In this document: piece by piece, positions 52,201 through 61,210 of the stretch
Numbering within the stretch: the stretch's first letter is position 1
Layout of the letters: every line of letters starts with the position of its first letter
Assembly (NCBI GenBank): GCA_030668485.1
Contig: DAOUTW010000003.1
Location: forward strand, 44,278 to 108,277
Source: Candidatus Zixiibacteriota bacterium
GTDB taxonomy: Bacteria > Zixibacteria > MSB-5A5 > GN15 > JAAZOE01
Direction: 5' to 3'
DNA length: 64,000 nt
Translations under genes and position numbers: made by a program
Notes under the pieces: generated by a model
The model's database searches: none
Seen by the model: the letters and a program-made list of their open reading frames with translations, nothing else
Told to the model about the DNA's origin: nothing

Positions 52201-53041
52201 CCTCCATGGCAAAAATAGAATAGGCCACATTGCAGCCGAAAAATCATGCCTTTATGCCGTGGCCTCCGGCAAGGGCGGAGTAGGCAAGTCGGTAATCGCC
52301 TTCAATCTTGCATCCTACCTCGCGCTTTCTAATCGGGTTTTGCTGGTCGACGGCGATTTCCAGATGGGCAATCTTCACCTTCTGGCCAATATCGCTCCCG
52401 CTTACGGCTGGCAGGGAGTGTGCATGGGCCGTGTCGACCCGCATGAAGCGATCAAGCCGGTATCCGATAATCTCGATCTGCTGGCCTCGACCGGCGGCCG
52501 TTCCGATGAACTCCTGCCCGATATGCAGAGTCTGGCGACCTCGCTGAATACGCTGAGGAACGACATAACAAGTTATGATTATATCATCATCGACACACCA
52601 TCGGGCATTCTGCCTCATACCAATCTGATCCTCAATGCCGTTGACGAGGTCATCCTGGTCACGACCCCGGAATTGACCTCCATCTCGGATTGCTATGCGC
52701 TTTACAAGATTTTGATCTCAAACAATAATCATCTCACCGCCTCGCTTCTGGTCAACCGTGAAGACCGGAAAGAGGAAGTGGAATACATATATCAGAAATT
52801 TGTCACCATTACCGACCAGTTTCTGGGTCGATCCCCGGCTTTCTTCGGCCATTTGGGGGAAGACTCAACTCTGGTCGAATCGGTGGCACTTCAGCAAGGG
52901 GTGGCCGATTTTGCTCCTAACAGCCCGGCTGCCAAGCACTTTGCTGCGATTGCCGAGTCTTTGCTCAGCAGCCGTTCGCAGGTCGAATTTAACCCGCAAA
53001 CAATAAATTTAAACCCCGTTGGGGCCGATATAAAGGAATAG
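52193..53041 (+). CDS. flhG: FlhG/YlxH-like MinD-type ATPase
   Basis: A 282-residue ParA/MinD-type ATPase with deviant Walker A SGKGGVGKSVIAFNLASYLA near residue 25, a D in LLVDGDFQMGN and switch II IIIDTPSGI. FlhG limits flagellar number and stimulates FlhF. The usual N-terminal DQAxxLR helix is missing (the chain begins MNNLHGKNRIGHIAAEKSCL). The C-terminal amphipathic helix is present (AIAESLLSS). Followed 7 nt later by fliA. Confidence 0.9.
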   Translation: MNNLHGKNRIGHIAAEKSCLYAVASGKGGVGKSVIAFNLASYLALSNRVLLVDGDFQMGNLHLLANIAPAYGWQGVCMGRVDPHEAIKPVSDNLDLLASTGGRSDELLPDMQSLATSLNTLRNDITSYDYIIIDTPSGILPHTNLILNAVDEVILVTTPELTSISDCYALYKILISNNNHLTASLLVNREDRKEEVEYIYQKFVTITDQFLGRSPAFFGHLGEDSTLVESVALQQGVADFAPNSPAAKHFAAIAESLLSSRSQVEFNPQTINLNPVGADIKE

Positions 53042-53048
53042 CAGACAA

Positions 53049-53924
53049 ATGATTAGCACAATCAAAGAGAAGAAACAAGACAAGCGATCCGTGACAGCTT
53101 TGATGAACTCAAAAACTGCTACACCGATCAAGCCAGGCGTGAAAGCCAGGCGGGATGTCGTTACTCGTCGGGAATGGGAAAAATATCTTCAAAACCAGGA
53201 TCCCGAGGTGCGACAGAGGCTTCTTAATCGCTACCTGCCGCTGGTGCGCAATGTCGCCGGTAGAATGGCGATCAACTTTCCGCGATCGGTGGAATTGTGC
53301 GACCTGATCAATACCGGTGTTATCGGCCTGATAGAGGCCTTCAGGAATTTCGACCCTGAGCGCGGGGTAAAGTTTGAAACTTATGCCGTGCCGCGCATAC
53401 GAGGAGCCATTTTGGATGAACTGCGTGCTCTAGACTGGGTGCCCCGGTCGACGCGGGCCAAGGCTCGCGAGATCGAACGGGCTCTTCTGAGTTTTGAAAA
53501 CAAATATGGTCACCCTCCGACCGACGAGGAACTGGCCAAAGCTCTCGGGATGACGATTCGCGATCTGCATCTTTCCCTTGAGGATGTTTCCAAGACATCA
53601 CTGTTATCGCTCGATGAGATGATCTTCCGCGAAGAGGATAACCGGCAGGTTCCCCGCATCGAAACGGTGGAAGACAAGCGCGCCAATGTTATCCTCAAAG
53701 ATCTTGAAAGAAACGAGCTCCAGGCTTTTCTGGTGATCGCCATCGATAAGCTGACGGAGCAGGAGAAACTGGTTATCGCCTTGTATTACTACGAGGAATT
53801 GACACTTAAGGAAATTGGAGAAGTAATGAAGATATCCGAGTCGCGGGTATCTCAAATCCATACCAAGGCGGTGCTTAAACTGCGAGGCATGGTCAGGGAA
53901 AGATTCGGCCTCGTTTTGAATTAG
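53049..53924 (+). CDS. fliA: RNA polymerase sigma factor for flagellar genes (sigma-28)
   Basis: A 291-residue FliA/WhiG sigma factor. Region 2 LLNRYLPLVRNVAGRMAINF and IGLIEAFRNFDPERGVKFET, region 3 (YAVPRIRGAILDELRALDWV followed by PRSTRAKAREIERAL) and region 4 LTLKEIGEVMKISESRVSQI are all present. The N-terminal ~45 residues are a Lys-rich extension. It would transcribe late flagellar genes. No anti-sigma FlgM is seen nearby. Confidence 0.95.
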   Translation: MISTIKEKKQDKRSVTALMNSKTATPIKPGVKARRDVVTRREWEKYLQNQDPEVRQRLLNRYLPLVRNVAGRMAINFPRSVELCDLINTGVIGLIEAFRNFDPERGVKFETYAVPRIRGAILDELRALDWVPRSTRAKAREIERALLSFENKYGHPPTDEELAKALGMTIRDLHLSLEDVSKTSLLSLDEMIFREEDNRQVPRIETVEDKRANVILKDLERNELQAFLVIAIDKLTEQEKLVIALYYYEELTLKEIGEVMKISESRVSQIHTKAVLKLRGMVRERFGLVLN

Positions 53925-53948
53925 CCGCTTAGCCGGCGGGAGGAGGAA

Positions 53949-54242
53949 ATGGTACGTCCCATTGATTTGCAGGACAACCTGTCAAAAACACAGGCTGCCG
54001 AGCGGATGAACCAGATCCAGAAACAGCAAGGCGAGATGGGGCAGCGACAAGTTGCCGACGCGCTCAAAGAGAAAACCTCCGCCGAAGCCGAAAAGGCAAA
54101 GGCGACCGAAAAAACAGACATGGTCATTATCCGCAAGGAGCAGGATAAGGAAAGCCGGAATCGTAAGGGGAAGCGTGAGAAAAATGGGAAGCGGGATGAG
54201 ACAGATAATGAATCGTCGGACCATCTTGACCTAAAAGGTTGA
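53949..54242 (+). CDS. Small charged coiled-coil protein in the fliA operon
   Basis: A 97-residue highly charged protein: N-terminal helical Gln/Glu-rich stretch (DNLSKTQAAERMNQIQKQQG, about 8-30), then KEKTSAEAEKAKATEKTD and a Lys/Arg/Asp tail. GGGAGGAGGAA before the ATG indicates good translation. No family recognised; its location points to a flagellar accessory role. Base use matches the neighbours. Confidence 0.6.
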   Translation: MVRPIDLQDNLSKTQAAERMNQIQKQQGEMGQRQVADALKEKTSAEAEKAKATEKTDMVIIRKEQDKESRNRKGKREKNGKRDETDNESSDHLDLKG

Positions 54243-54262
54243 AACATAGGAAGGTTTGAAAA

Positions 54263-54694
54263 ATGGATTTTTCATCGGAAGTACTGATTGATTTCGGCCT
54301 GAATCTGGCCGGATACCTCATCGTTGCCGTGATGATTTATATCATCCTGGGGCGGAGACGACCGGCGCCGGAGAAAAAACCGGCGGCAGTTGCAGTAAAA
54401 GATCAAACTGTGGTAACAAAGCCTGCACCGGTAGCGGCCAATATTGGCCAGCCGGAGTATATCTCCCTATCCGGTCTGACCTCTGGATCACCGGAAACCC
54501 CGGTGGCAAGACCGACGGAAATGGCTGGGCGGATGAGTTCGATTACGCCCGCAACCAGGAAAGAAAACCGGCGAGCTATTTATCAGGAGGCGCGGAGGCT
54601 GCTGGCTTCGGGAAAGCTTCGAAGCGACCTGGTGCAACAATTGCCGCTGACTGAAAACGAGCTGGAGATGCTTACCGTCACTGGAAAAGCATGA
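54263..54694 (+). CDS. Small membrane-anchored protein, DUF2802/DUF6115-like
   Basis: A 143-residue protein with one N-terminal TM helix (FGLNLAGYLIVAVMIYIIL, about 11-30), a Pro/Ala linker and a C-terminal helix-turn-helix-like part (IYQEARRLLASGKLRSDLVQ, LPLTENELEMLTV) resembling small flagellar-cluster proteins of the DUF2802 or DUF6115 type. GGAAGG before the ATG. Precise family not certain. Confidence 0.6.
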   Translation: MDFSSEVLIDFGLNLAGYLIVAVMIYIILGRRRPAPEKKPAAVAVKDQTVVTKPAPVAANIGQPEYISLSGLTSGSPETPVARPTEMAGRMSSITPATRKENRRAIYQEARRLLASGKLRSDLVQQLPLTENELEMLTVTGKA

Positions 54695-54728
54695 AGTATC
54701 AGATAACTGAGTTGAAAGGAAAATAGAT

Positions 54729-55901
54729 ATGGCACTGGAATCCCCGTTATTTTTGACCAAAGTTGAATGTCCTATCTGCGGCACGGTCAACGAATTCGAA
54801 ACCATCCGGGTCGGGGCATACTCCGAGGGTGATCGACAAACCGATTTCTGTCCCTCGGTGATCAAATGGCGCAATACGAAATATCAAAAATATAATCCAC
54901 TTGTGTTTTTTACGGCTACCTGCACCAATTGCTTTTACACCCGCGAATTCAATATCAAATTCAAAGAATGGTTCAAAGACAATAATTTTCGCACCTATCG
55001 CTTGAAGGTGATCAAGGATAAACATCTTGCCAATCTGGCCGATGTCGAGTCATTCATCAAACTTGTCGGCGGACTTTTGGAATATGATAAGTACCCCGAT
55101 GAAACCGCCATTCTCAAGCTGATCCTGGCGGCCTACGATGAATTGCTCTATGATCATCCCTCCTATCTCGACCTGGGCCGTTTTTATCTGCGGATTGCAT
55201 GGCTCTTCCGCCAACCGAGTGGTGAAACCGAGCGTCAGCCGGTTTCCGCTATGGCCGGTCCGTTTGAGGACATTGAAGAGAGTATCGACAATTTGCGGAA
55301 CTGGACTGAAGGCCTCGGACGCAATGTCGAGTATCTCAAAGCCGCCGTCGCCGAATATTCACCGGCCGGCAATGATCCGCCACCGGAAAATAATCAGGTG
55401 CAAAATGTTTTTTTGCCATCAGTTTCGAATTGGCAGGAAATCGAGAATCGGTGTCAAGGGGCGATAACAGAACTGGAATCGCTCCTGGTAAATGCCAGGG
55501 CAGAATTTGGCTCGACAGCCCCGGCGACTTTTGGTGAAGGCTTCTATAATCACGGCAGTTTTGACGAGTTTCTGGTTAAGCTCTCGCGGATGTGGGATGG
55601 TGTACCTCGCAATGAATTCGAAGCCATGCGACTGGCTGTAAGATACTATATCAACGCCTTCGAGACCGGAAAAGAAATTGGACTTGGCAATCAATCAATC
55701 CAGGCGGCTTACCTTATCGCCGAGTTGTCACGCCAGATCGGCGACCATGACAACGCCCGGCGGTATTTCAACACCACGATCAAAATGGGACAGGAATTTA
55801 TCAACGAAATTAGGGGTGATCGTACCCGGACCGCCCTGGCAAGAAAACTGCTGGAACTCGCCCTGAAGCAGGGCAAAAAGAACCTGGCCGAGGCAAAATA
55901 A
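54729..55901 (+). CDS. DUF2225-family protein
   Basis: A 390-residue protein. The N-terminal zinc-ribbon-like CPICGTVNEFETIRV and CTNCFYTREFN (CxxC...CxxC, residues ~15-75) and the following TPR-like helical region (residues ~115-380, e.g. LYDHPSYLDLGRFYLRIAWL, IGDHDNARRYFNTTIKMGQE) are those of DUF2225. Role unknown; often found near signalling genes. Part of the flagellar tail operon. Confidence 0.8.
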   Translation: MALESPLFLTKVECPICGTVNEFETIRVGAYSEGDRQTDFCPSVIKWRNTKYQKYNPLVFFTATCTNCFYTREFNIKFKEWFKDNNFRTYRLKVIKDKHLANLADVESFIKLVGGLLEYDKYPDETAILKLILAAYDELLYDHPSYLDLGRFYLRIAWLFRQPSGETERQPVSAMAGPFEDIEESIDNLRNWTEGLGRNVEYLKAAVAEYSPAGNDPPPENNQVQNVFLPSVSNWQEIENRCQGAITELESLLVNARAEFGSTAPATFGEGFYNHGSFDEFLVKLSRMWDGVPRNEFEAMRLAVRYYINAFETGKEIGLGNQSIQAAYLIAELSRQIGDHDNARRYFNTTIKMGQEFINEIRGDRTRTALARKLLELALKQGKKNLAEAK

Positions 55902-55904
55902 ACA

Positions 55905-56660
55905 ATGGCGACGATCCGAACTGAAATATGTCCGCTTAAGTTCCACATTTGGGAGCGTCTCCGTATTACGGTTGGAGACGAAGGGAATGAAGGAACCTAT
56001 TCCTGCCGTATTTCGGACATTGAAGATAATCGACTCGTAATAAGCCGTCCCGTTTTCGAGCGAGGTAACTCGCTGCTGGCCGATAACCGAATCATTACTG
56101 TTTATTGTATCCGATCCGATGCCGCCTATGCCTTATCCGCCCGACTTAAAGAAACCAAACCGAAATCTCCCGATCAAATGTATCTGCTTGATTTGGGACA
56201 GATTCGGAGAGTGCAGCGACGGCGTTTTGTCCGGCTGGATAAATCGATACGTTTGAAATATCAGATTCTGCAGCGTCCGGTGCAGGAGCCGGTCGATCCG
56301 GGATCAAGCAATATGATCGATGCCCGATCGCTCAATTTGTCGGCAGGAGGTTTATTGATTTCAATCGAAAGTGGAATGGCTGTCGATAATATCATGCTGA
56401 TCACCATTGAATCCTGCGATCTGGATAAATTGCCCCATTACCTTTTGGCCGTCTGCCGGCATACCGGAACCAACGACAATAAACAGCGTGTGGCAGGGGT
56501 CGAGTTTATCCTTCTGGAAGATTTACTTCGCTATCTCAAAGATTCCGAATTGAAACTGATCCCGGAAGAGGCCAGGCTATTTGACGACAGTATGCAAAAC
56601 AGTCTGGTGACGGAAGTATTTTCGGAGCAATTGATTATGCGTCAGAAAGGGCTGCTCTGA
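55905..56660 (+). CDS. PilZ-domain c-di-GMP effector (YcgR-like), first of three
   Basis: A 251-residue protein. Residues ~1-105 are a YcgR-N-like beta domain; the PilZ domain follows with both c-di-GMP motifs: RRRFVRLD (RxxxR) near residue 106 and NLSAGG ([D/N]xSxxG) near 145. YcgR-type proteins slow the motor or bias turning when c-di-GMP rises. Next gene starts on its stop (TGATG). Confidence 0.85.
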   Translation: MATIRTEICPLKFHIWERLRITVGDEGNEGTYSCRISDIEDNRLVISRPVFERGNSLLADNRIITVYCIRSDAAYALSARLKETKPKSPDQMYLLDLGQIRRVQRRRFVRLDKSIRLKYQILQRPVQEPVDPGSSNMIDARSLNLSAGGLLISIESGMAVDNIMLITIESCDLDKLPHYLLAVCRHTGTNDNKQRVAGVEFILLEDLLRYLKDSELKLIPEEARLFDDSMQNSLVTEVFSEQLIMRQKGLL

Positions 56661-57442
56661 TGAGAACGCAACCTATAGGCGCAACCAGTCTCGGAGGGGA
56701 AGATTTGATTGCCTTCCTGCCCTCTCTGATCCAGCAGGATGTTACCATCCATTGCCTCGATGATGGGACTACAAGTATCTATGCGGCGCGTGTCCTGGAG
56801 GTCAATGAACGGTGCCTGCGAATAAACCTGCCCCGGCGCCTCGCCGGAAGCGGATACTTGCGGTCATCGCGGGGTGTCATCCTGATTTTCGTCATCGGGG
56901 AACAACTCTTCCGATGTGCGGCTGATTATCAGGCCGAAGATAATCATAAGCGTGAATTGATGATCACCGGAGATATAGAAAAAACTACCCGGCGCTTCCA
57001 TACCCGGTATCCATTGCAGATGCATATCGGATACGTACCGGTATCCGCTATGAGTCTGGCGAGGGGGAATTTTGTCAATCTGAGATGGAAAAATAGTATT
57101 ACCCTCGATCTCTCCGCAGGTGGCGCCTTGTTACAGATACCGTTCCAGGCACCGATCAATTCATACCTGCTGATGAATATGGAAATCCCGAAATTCCGAG
57201 GGCCGTTTTTTGTCTTTGGACAAGTCTGCTGGTTCGGAATGAGTGATTTTAACCGCAATCATCATCTTTGTGGCGTCAGGTTTATACTGAAGGAAGAACT
57301 GTCGCGTCACTTCTCAGACCATGCTATATCCGAACTTCCGAAAATAATGCTTCCTTTCGATAAAAATATGCAAAAAGAGCTGGACGATTATCTCGGTAGT
57401 CAATCCGGCCATAGAATGCAAGGAGAGAATAATGACAGTTAG
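56660..57442 (+). CDS. PilZ-domain c-di-GMP effector (YcgR-like), second of three
   Basis: A 260-residue paralogue of the previous protein with the same layout: beta-rich N-terminal domain (VTIHCLDDGTTSIYAARVLE), then TTRRFHTRYPL (RxxxR) near 113 and LDLSAGGALL near 149. It overlaps the next gene by 11 nt. Low identity to the first suggests an old duplication. Confidence 0.85.
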   Translation: MRTQPIGATSLGGEDLIAFLPSLIQQDVTIHCLDDGTTSIYAARVLEVNERCLRINLPRRLAGSGYLRSSRGVILIFVIGEQLFRCAADYQAEDNHKRELMITGDIEKTTRRFHTRYPLQMHIGYVPVSAMSLARGNFVNLRWKNSITLDLSAGGALLQIPFQAPINSYLLMNMEIPKFRGPFFVFGQVCWFGMSDFNRNHHLCGVRFILKEELSRHFSDHAISELPKIMLPFDKNMQKELDDYLGSQSGHRMQGENNDS

Positions 57443-57959
57443 CAAAACATCCGGCAAAGGGCTAGCCTCATCCACCACCGTGGATTTTCAGGTCAAGCCT
57501 CCTTTCAAAATCATGGAGGATAACCGTCGCAGATTCATCCGGATCGATATCGATGAGCCGATTTCGTTCTGCACCATCAAATCGACGGAAGGGACTTTCT
57601 GGGCTGAATGCGACGGCCCCAGCGGCAACGGTGAAATCCTTAATATTTCAGCCGGCGGTATTTTGGTGTACACCGAAGAACCGGTCATGGAGAAGACGCT
57701 GCTGTCGATGTCTCTGCAACTGGAAGGGTGCGAGAAGATAGATAATATCCTCGGCCTGGTTAAGCGTACTGAAATCGACTCAGGTGGCTATCTGGTCGGT
57801 CTCGAATCGATAACCCGTGAAAAGCTCAGCGATATCCTCACCGAAGAAGAGGTTGCGCAAATCCCGGGAACGCTCTCATCTTTCAATGAGAGGATTCAAC
57901 AAGTATTGAACCATTACATTTATTCAAAGAAGCTCAGTGAGGAAGAATATGATCAATAA
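57432..57959 (+). CDS. PilZ-domain protein, third of three
   Basis: A 175-residue protein with only a PilZ domain after a ~35-residue N-terminus: NRRRFIRIDID (RxxxR) near residue 37 and NISAGGILV near 73. Lacks the YcgR-N part. It overlaps the next gene by 11 nt. All three PilZ proteins keep both binding motifs, so all could read c-di-GMP. Confidence 0.82.
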   Translation: MTVSKTSGKGLASSTTVDFQVKPPFKIMEDNRRRFIRIDIDEPISFCTIKSTEGTFWAECDGPSGNGEILNISAGGILVYTEEPVMEKTLLSMSLQLEGCEKIDNILGLVKRTEIDSGGYLVGLESITREKLSDILTEEEVAQIPGTLSSFNERIQQVLNHYIYSKKLSEEEYDQ

Positions 57960-58557
57960 TCGCGCGGGCTTGGCCCTCTGCTGTTGCCTGATATTGATGG
58001 CAACCGCTGTCTCGGCTCAGAGCGACCATAAAACAATTGCGGTCGTGCTTGAAACGCCGAAACAGCATATCCCCGATTTTACTTTGGTCGATCGTTTGAA
58101 CGATGTTCTGGCGATGTATGCCGGTACTACGGTTATTGTCCCGGATGCCGACGATGCGACTCCGGATGTGCCCAATGAAAGATTCGACAAGAATCAATTG
58201 ATCAATTGGGGCCGGGAAACCGGAGCCCGGTATATTCTTTACATTCAGGTGGATGACCGCAAAATAATTACCGCCAAACGATGGTCGATTCCTTTGATCC
58301 TTTCCCGCTATGTCGTGGAAGGACATCTTGACGGAGCGTACAGCCTGATTGATACCCAGAGAGGAAAACTGGTCGACACCTGGAATCTCGAGACAGTGCA
58401 CACCGGGCCGCAACAGTGGCAGATTACGGCTGATTATCCGGATGATCCTGATCTGCATATCCCGGCCCCCCGGAAAATAAGTTTCCTAAAAAAACTGGAA
58501 GACCTGGCGGCGGCTCAGATCATCAGAAATGTGGTCCCTAACCTGAGAGGTAGATAA
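57949..58557 (+). CDS. Exported protein of unknown function
   Basis: A 202-residue protein from ATG 57949 (GTGAGGAAG upstream). Residues 1-22 form a signal peptide ending in AVSAQ, with a CCC run that is not a clear lipobox. The mature domain alternates strands and helices (HKTIAVVLETPKQHIPDFTL, ARYILYIQVDDRKI, VVEGHLDGAYSLIDTQRGKL) in the manner of TolB-N/CsgG-like periplasmic domains, but this is only a resemblance. It ends next to the first kinase-like gene. Confidence 0.65.
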   Translation: MINNRAGLALCCCLILMATAVSAQSDHKTIAVVLETPKQHIPDFTLVDRLNDVLAMYAGTTVIVPDADDATPDVPNERFDKNQLINWGRETGARYILYIQVDDRKIITAKRWSIPLILSRYVVEGHLDGAYSLIDTQRGKLVDTWNLETVHTGPQQWQITADYPDDPDLHIPAPRKISFLKKLEDLAAAQIIRNVVPNLRGR

Positions 58558-58559
58558 GC

Positions 58560-59429
58560 TTGAAAACGGTCGAACTTAAAGAACCGGTATCTCGATTCTG
58601 GTCCAAACTGGCTATGGTAGTCGATATCGCCAGAATTTTGCGGGAGAAACCGCCCGGCAAAAACACCATTAATGAGGTCCTCGAACTAATTGCCGGGATC
58701 ATCCCTCTCGATGCCGCGACCCTCTATCTAATCGATCGGAATAAAGACCGGCTGGAAAAAATCGCCTCGCACGGCGCTGATGTCAATGTCCATGAGTTTG
58801 TTCAATTCGGCAAGGGGGATGGCCTTTCAGGCTGGGTTGCACGACAAAAAACGCCGCTTATCCTTCAGGGACGCGAGCCCCATGAGGATACCATCGGAAA
58901 TCATCATGACAGCATAATGATTTTGCCCTTGATGGTTTTGGATGACTTAATCGGCGTCCTTTGCTGCGGAAGCCGGGAACGTCGGGCTTTCGACGCCAAT
59001 CGACAAAAGTTGATGGAAGTCGTGGCCGATCAAGTGGCGATTTCGATGGAACGGATCATGTACCAGCGTAAGCTGGAATCGAAGAACCACCAACTCACCA
59101 AGGCACAGATGGAACTGGAAGAGGCGCAGACCCAACTAATAAATCAGGAAAAACTCAAAGCTGTCTGTCAGTTGGCGGCTACGGTCAATCATGAGATTAA
59201 CAACCCCCTTTCGATCATAATCGGCAATGCTCAAATCATTGAACTGGAGGCTTCCGGCCTGCCCGAAAAAGTTACACAGCAGGTTCAGGCGATTGTTGAT
59301 GGCGCCAAACGAATTTCTCTCATAACGCATAAACTTCTGAAAATAGATCGGTTGATAACCGAGAGTTATCTGGACGATGAAGACCAGACTATGTTGAATA
59401 TACATAAATCGGCAGGAGAGCAGACATGA
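58560..59429 (+). CDS. GAF-HisKA protein without ATPase domain
   Basis: A 289-residue protein from TTG 58560. Residues ~30-165 are a GAF domain (LDAATLYLIDRNKDRLEKIA, DGLSGWVARQKTPLILQG, LVVADQVAISMER-like end). A coiled coil leads to a dimerisation/phosphotransfer helix with an intact H-box NHEINNPLSIIIGNAQ near residue 217. The chain ends ~60 residues later, with no HATPase_c domain. It overlaps the next kinase-like gene by ATGA. It may be a phosphotransfer partner or a scaffold. Confidence 0.8.
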   Translation: MKTVELKEPVSRFWSKLAMVVDIARILREKPPGKNTINEVLELIAGIIPLDAATLYLIDRNKDRLEKIASHGADVNVHEFVQFGKGDGLSGWVARQKTPLILQGREPHEDTIGNHHDSIMILPLMVLDDLIGVLCCGSRERRAFDANRQKLMEVVADQVAISMERIMYQRKLESKNHQLTKAQMELEEAQTQLINQEKLKAVCQLAATVNHEINNPLSIIIGNAQIIELEASGLPEKVTQQVQAIVDGAKRISLITHKLLKIDRLITESYLDDEDQTMLNIHKSAGEQT

Positions 59430-61210
59430 TATCGGTTGAATATCGGAACTCCACAGATGATAGCGTTTTCGATGGATTTCAACAGTCTCTACAGTCGAAT
59501 CCCGTCGGAGTTTTTGTTATCAATATCGAAGGCCGACTAGAGCATGTGAACGAACGGGCCTCGAAAATCTTTGGGTATGACAGTGTCGAGGAGGCGCATG
59601 GAAAACCACTGTCTCAACTTGAATTCTTTTTTTCGCAGCCGATTGTCGCGCGAATAAATCAACTTCTGATTGATCGGGAGCCGTTCAAAATTCACTGTTT
59701 TCCGGGCACCAATCTGGCCGGACATTTTGCCCATTATTGCCTGTCCTGTAATTGCAGTCTCGCCAGCGAAGGGCATGCCAACGGTGTTTTCGGAATTATC
59801 GAAGATGTATCGGATCAGGTCAAAAGACAACAGGAACTCAAGAGTCGGGTTGATGAGCTGTCTATCTTGTCGCAAATTTCCCAGGAGGTATCCTCGGCAA
59901 TCGATACCGAGGAGGTCCTGAAAGTTATCCTTACCGGTGTGACCGCCCGCCAGGGGCTCGGCTTCAACCGGGCTTTCCTGTTTCTCCTCGATGACGATTC
60001 CAAAATGTTGACCGGTCGTCTGGCGATCGGTCCGACAGATGCGGCCGAGGCGGGAAAAATCTGGAGTTCACTGGAACAGGATGACCGCTCGCTCCCCGAT
60101 ATCTTGTCTCTATACCAGGAAGAATCGGAGCGCAGTAATCGCAGCCTGACCGACCTCATCAGCGGTATGCGGATTGATATTACCAATGGCTCGCTTTTTG
60201 CCCGGGCGATGCAGGAACGAACTCCGCTTGTGGTCGGATGGGAGACGGAACTCGACCGCGTCACCGACCGGATATTGAACCGGCTGGGCGAAAAACAGGT
60301 GGCGATGACACCTTTGGTGACTCGCGACCGGCCTATCGGTTTGCTTCTGGCCGATAATGCCATAACCCATGAAGAGATTACCGACCATGATCGTCAGTTT
60401 CTTAAATTAATCGCCGATCAGACTGCCGCCGCCGTAGAACGTTCGTATCTCTATCGGGATCTCAGGGAACGGGCGGTTGAGTTGGAAAGAATGAACCGAA
60501 AGCTGGCGGAAACGCAGCATCAGATAATCGAGGCGGAAAAAATGTCTGTCATCGGGGAAATAACTTCAGCCGTGGCTCATGAATTACGCAACCCGTTGAC
60601 AATCATCGGCGGATTTGCCAACCTGATGAACAAAAACCTGGATCCGGGATCTTCCGATACCGAATATCTGAGTATTATAATTTCCGAGACTCAACGGGCC
60701 GAGGCGGTGCTGACCGATGTCCTTGATTTCTCAAAAGCGTCAAAAATCAAAGACCGGCCACTGGAACTCAACAGTATGATACATCAGGTCTGCGATATGT
60801 TAAGTGTCAGAATGGGCAATGGCCGGGGCCGGATTAGACTGGGACTCAGCGATTCGGAATTGCCGCTCTGGGGCAATCCCGATCAATTACTGCATGCCTA
60901 TTACCAGATCTTATATGCGTTGATGCAGGATTTGCCAGCCGAAGCGGTACCGAAAATCAGTACTTACTCTCTTTCCGGTGACTGCCGAATGGAGATCTGC
61001 TGCGACCATGCACCGCAACATCGTGGCGATGTGGAAAAAACTCTGATGCAGTATTTCGGTTCCAACAACAATACCAAACGTCTTTCCCTGATAGTCGCCG
61101 AGGAAACAGTGAAACATCACGGCGGCAACCTGGGAGTGGAATCTAATCCGGAAGAGGGGCCGGTTCTGTTCGTACAATTACCCCTGCATAAGGAGATAGC
61201 GGATGCCTAA
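59426..61210 (+). CDS. PAS-GAF-HisKA protein with degenerate ATPase domain
   Basis: A 594-residue protein: PAS (about 10-125, NPVGVFVINIEGRLEHVNER), GAF (150-345), coiled coil, HisKA with H-box AHELRNPLTIIGGFANLM near 390 and a C-terminal region in the position of HATPase_c. In that region the N-box reads QILYALMQD instead of a NxxxNA form, the DxGxG box reads CDHAPQHRGD and the GxGLGL box is missing. ATP binding is therefore doubtful, although HGGNLGVESNPEEGPVLFVQ keeps the final strands. It overlaps the receiver gene by 8 nt. Confidence 0.82.
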   Translation: MISVEYRNSTDDSVFDGFQQSLQSNPVGVFVINIEGRLEHVNERASKIFGYDSVEEAHGKPLSQLEFFFSQPIVARINQLLIDREPFKIHCFPGTNLAGHFAHYCLSCNCSLASEGHANGVFGIIEDVSDQVKRQQELKSRVDELSILSQISQEVSSAIDTEEVLKVILTGVTARQGLGFNRAFLFLLDDDSKMLTGRLAIGPTDAAEAGKIWSSLEQDDRSLPDILSLYQEESERSNRSLTDLISGMRIDITNGSLFARAMQERTPLVVGWETELDRVTDRILNRLGEKQVAMTPLVTRDRPIGLLLADNAITHEEITDHDRQFLKLIADQTAAAVERSYLYRDLRERAVELERMNRKLAETQHQIIEAEKMSVIGEITSAVAHELRNPLTIIGGFANLMNKNLDPGSSDTEYLSIIISETQRAEAVLTDVLDFSKASKIKDRPLELNSMIHQVCDMLSVRMGNGRGRIRLGLSDSELPLWGNPDQLLHAYYQILYALMQDLPAEAVPKISTYSLSGDCRMEICCDHAPQHRGDVEKTLMQYFGSNNNTKRLSLIVAEETVKHHGGNLGVESNPEEGPVLFVQLPLHKEIADA

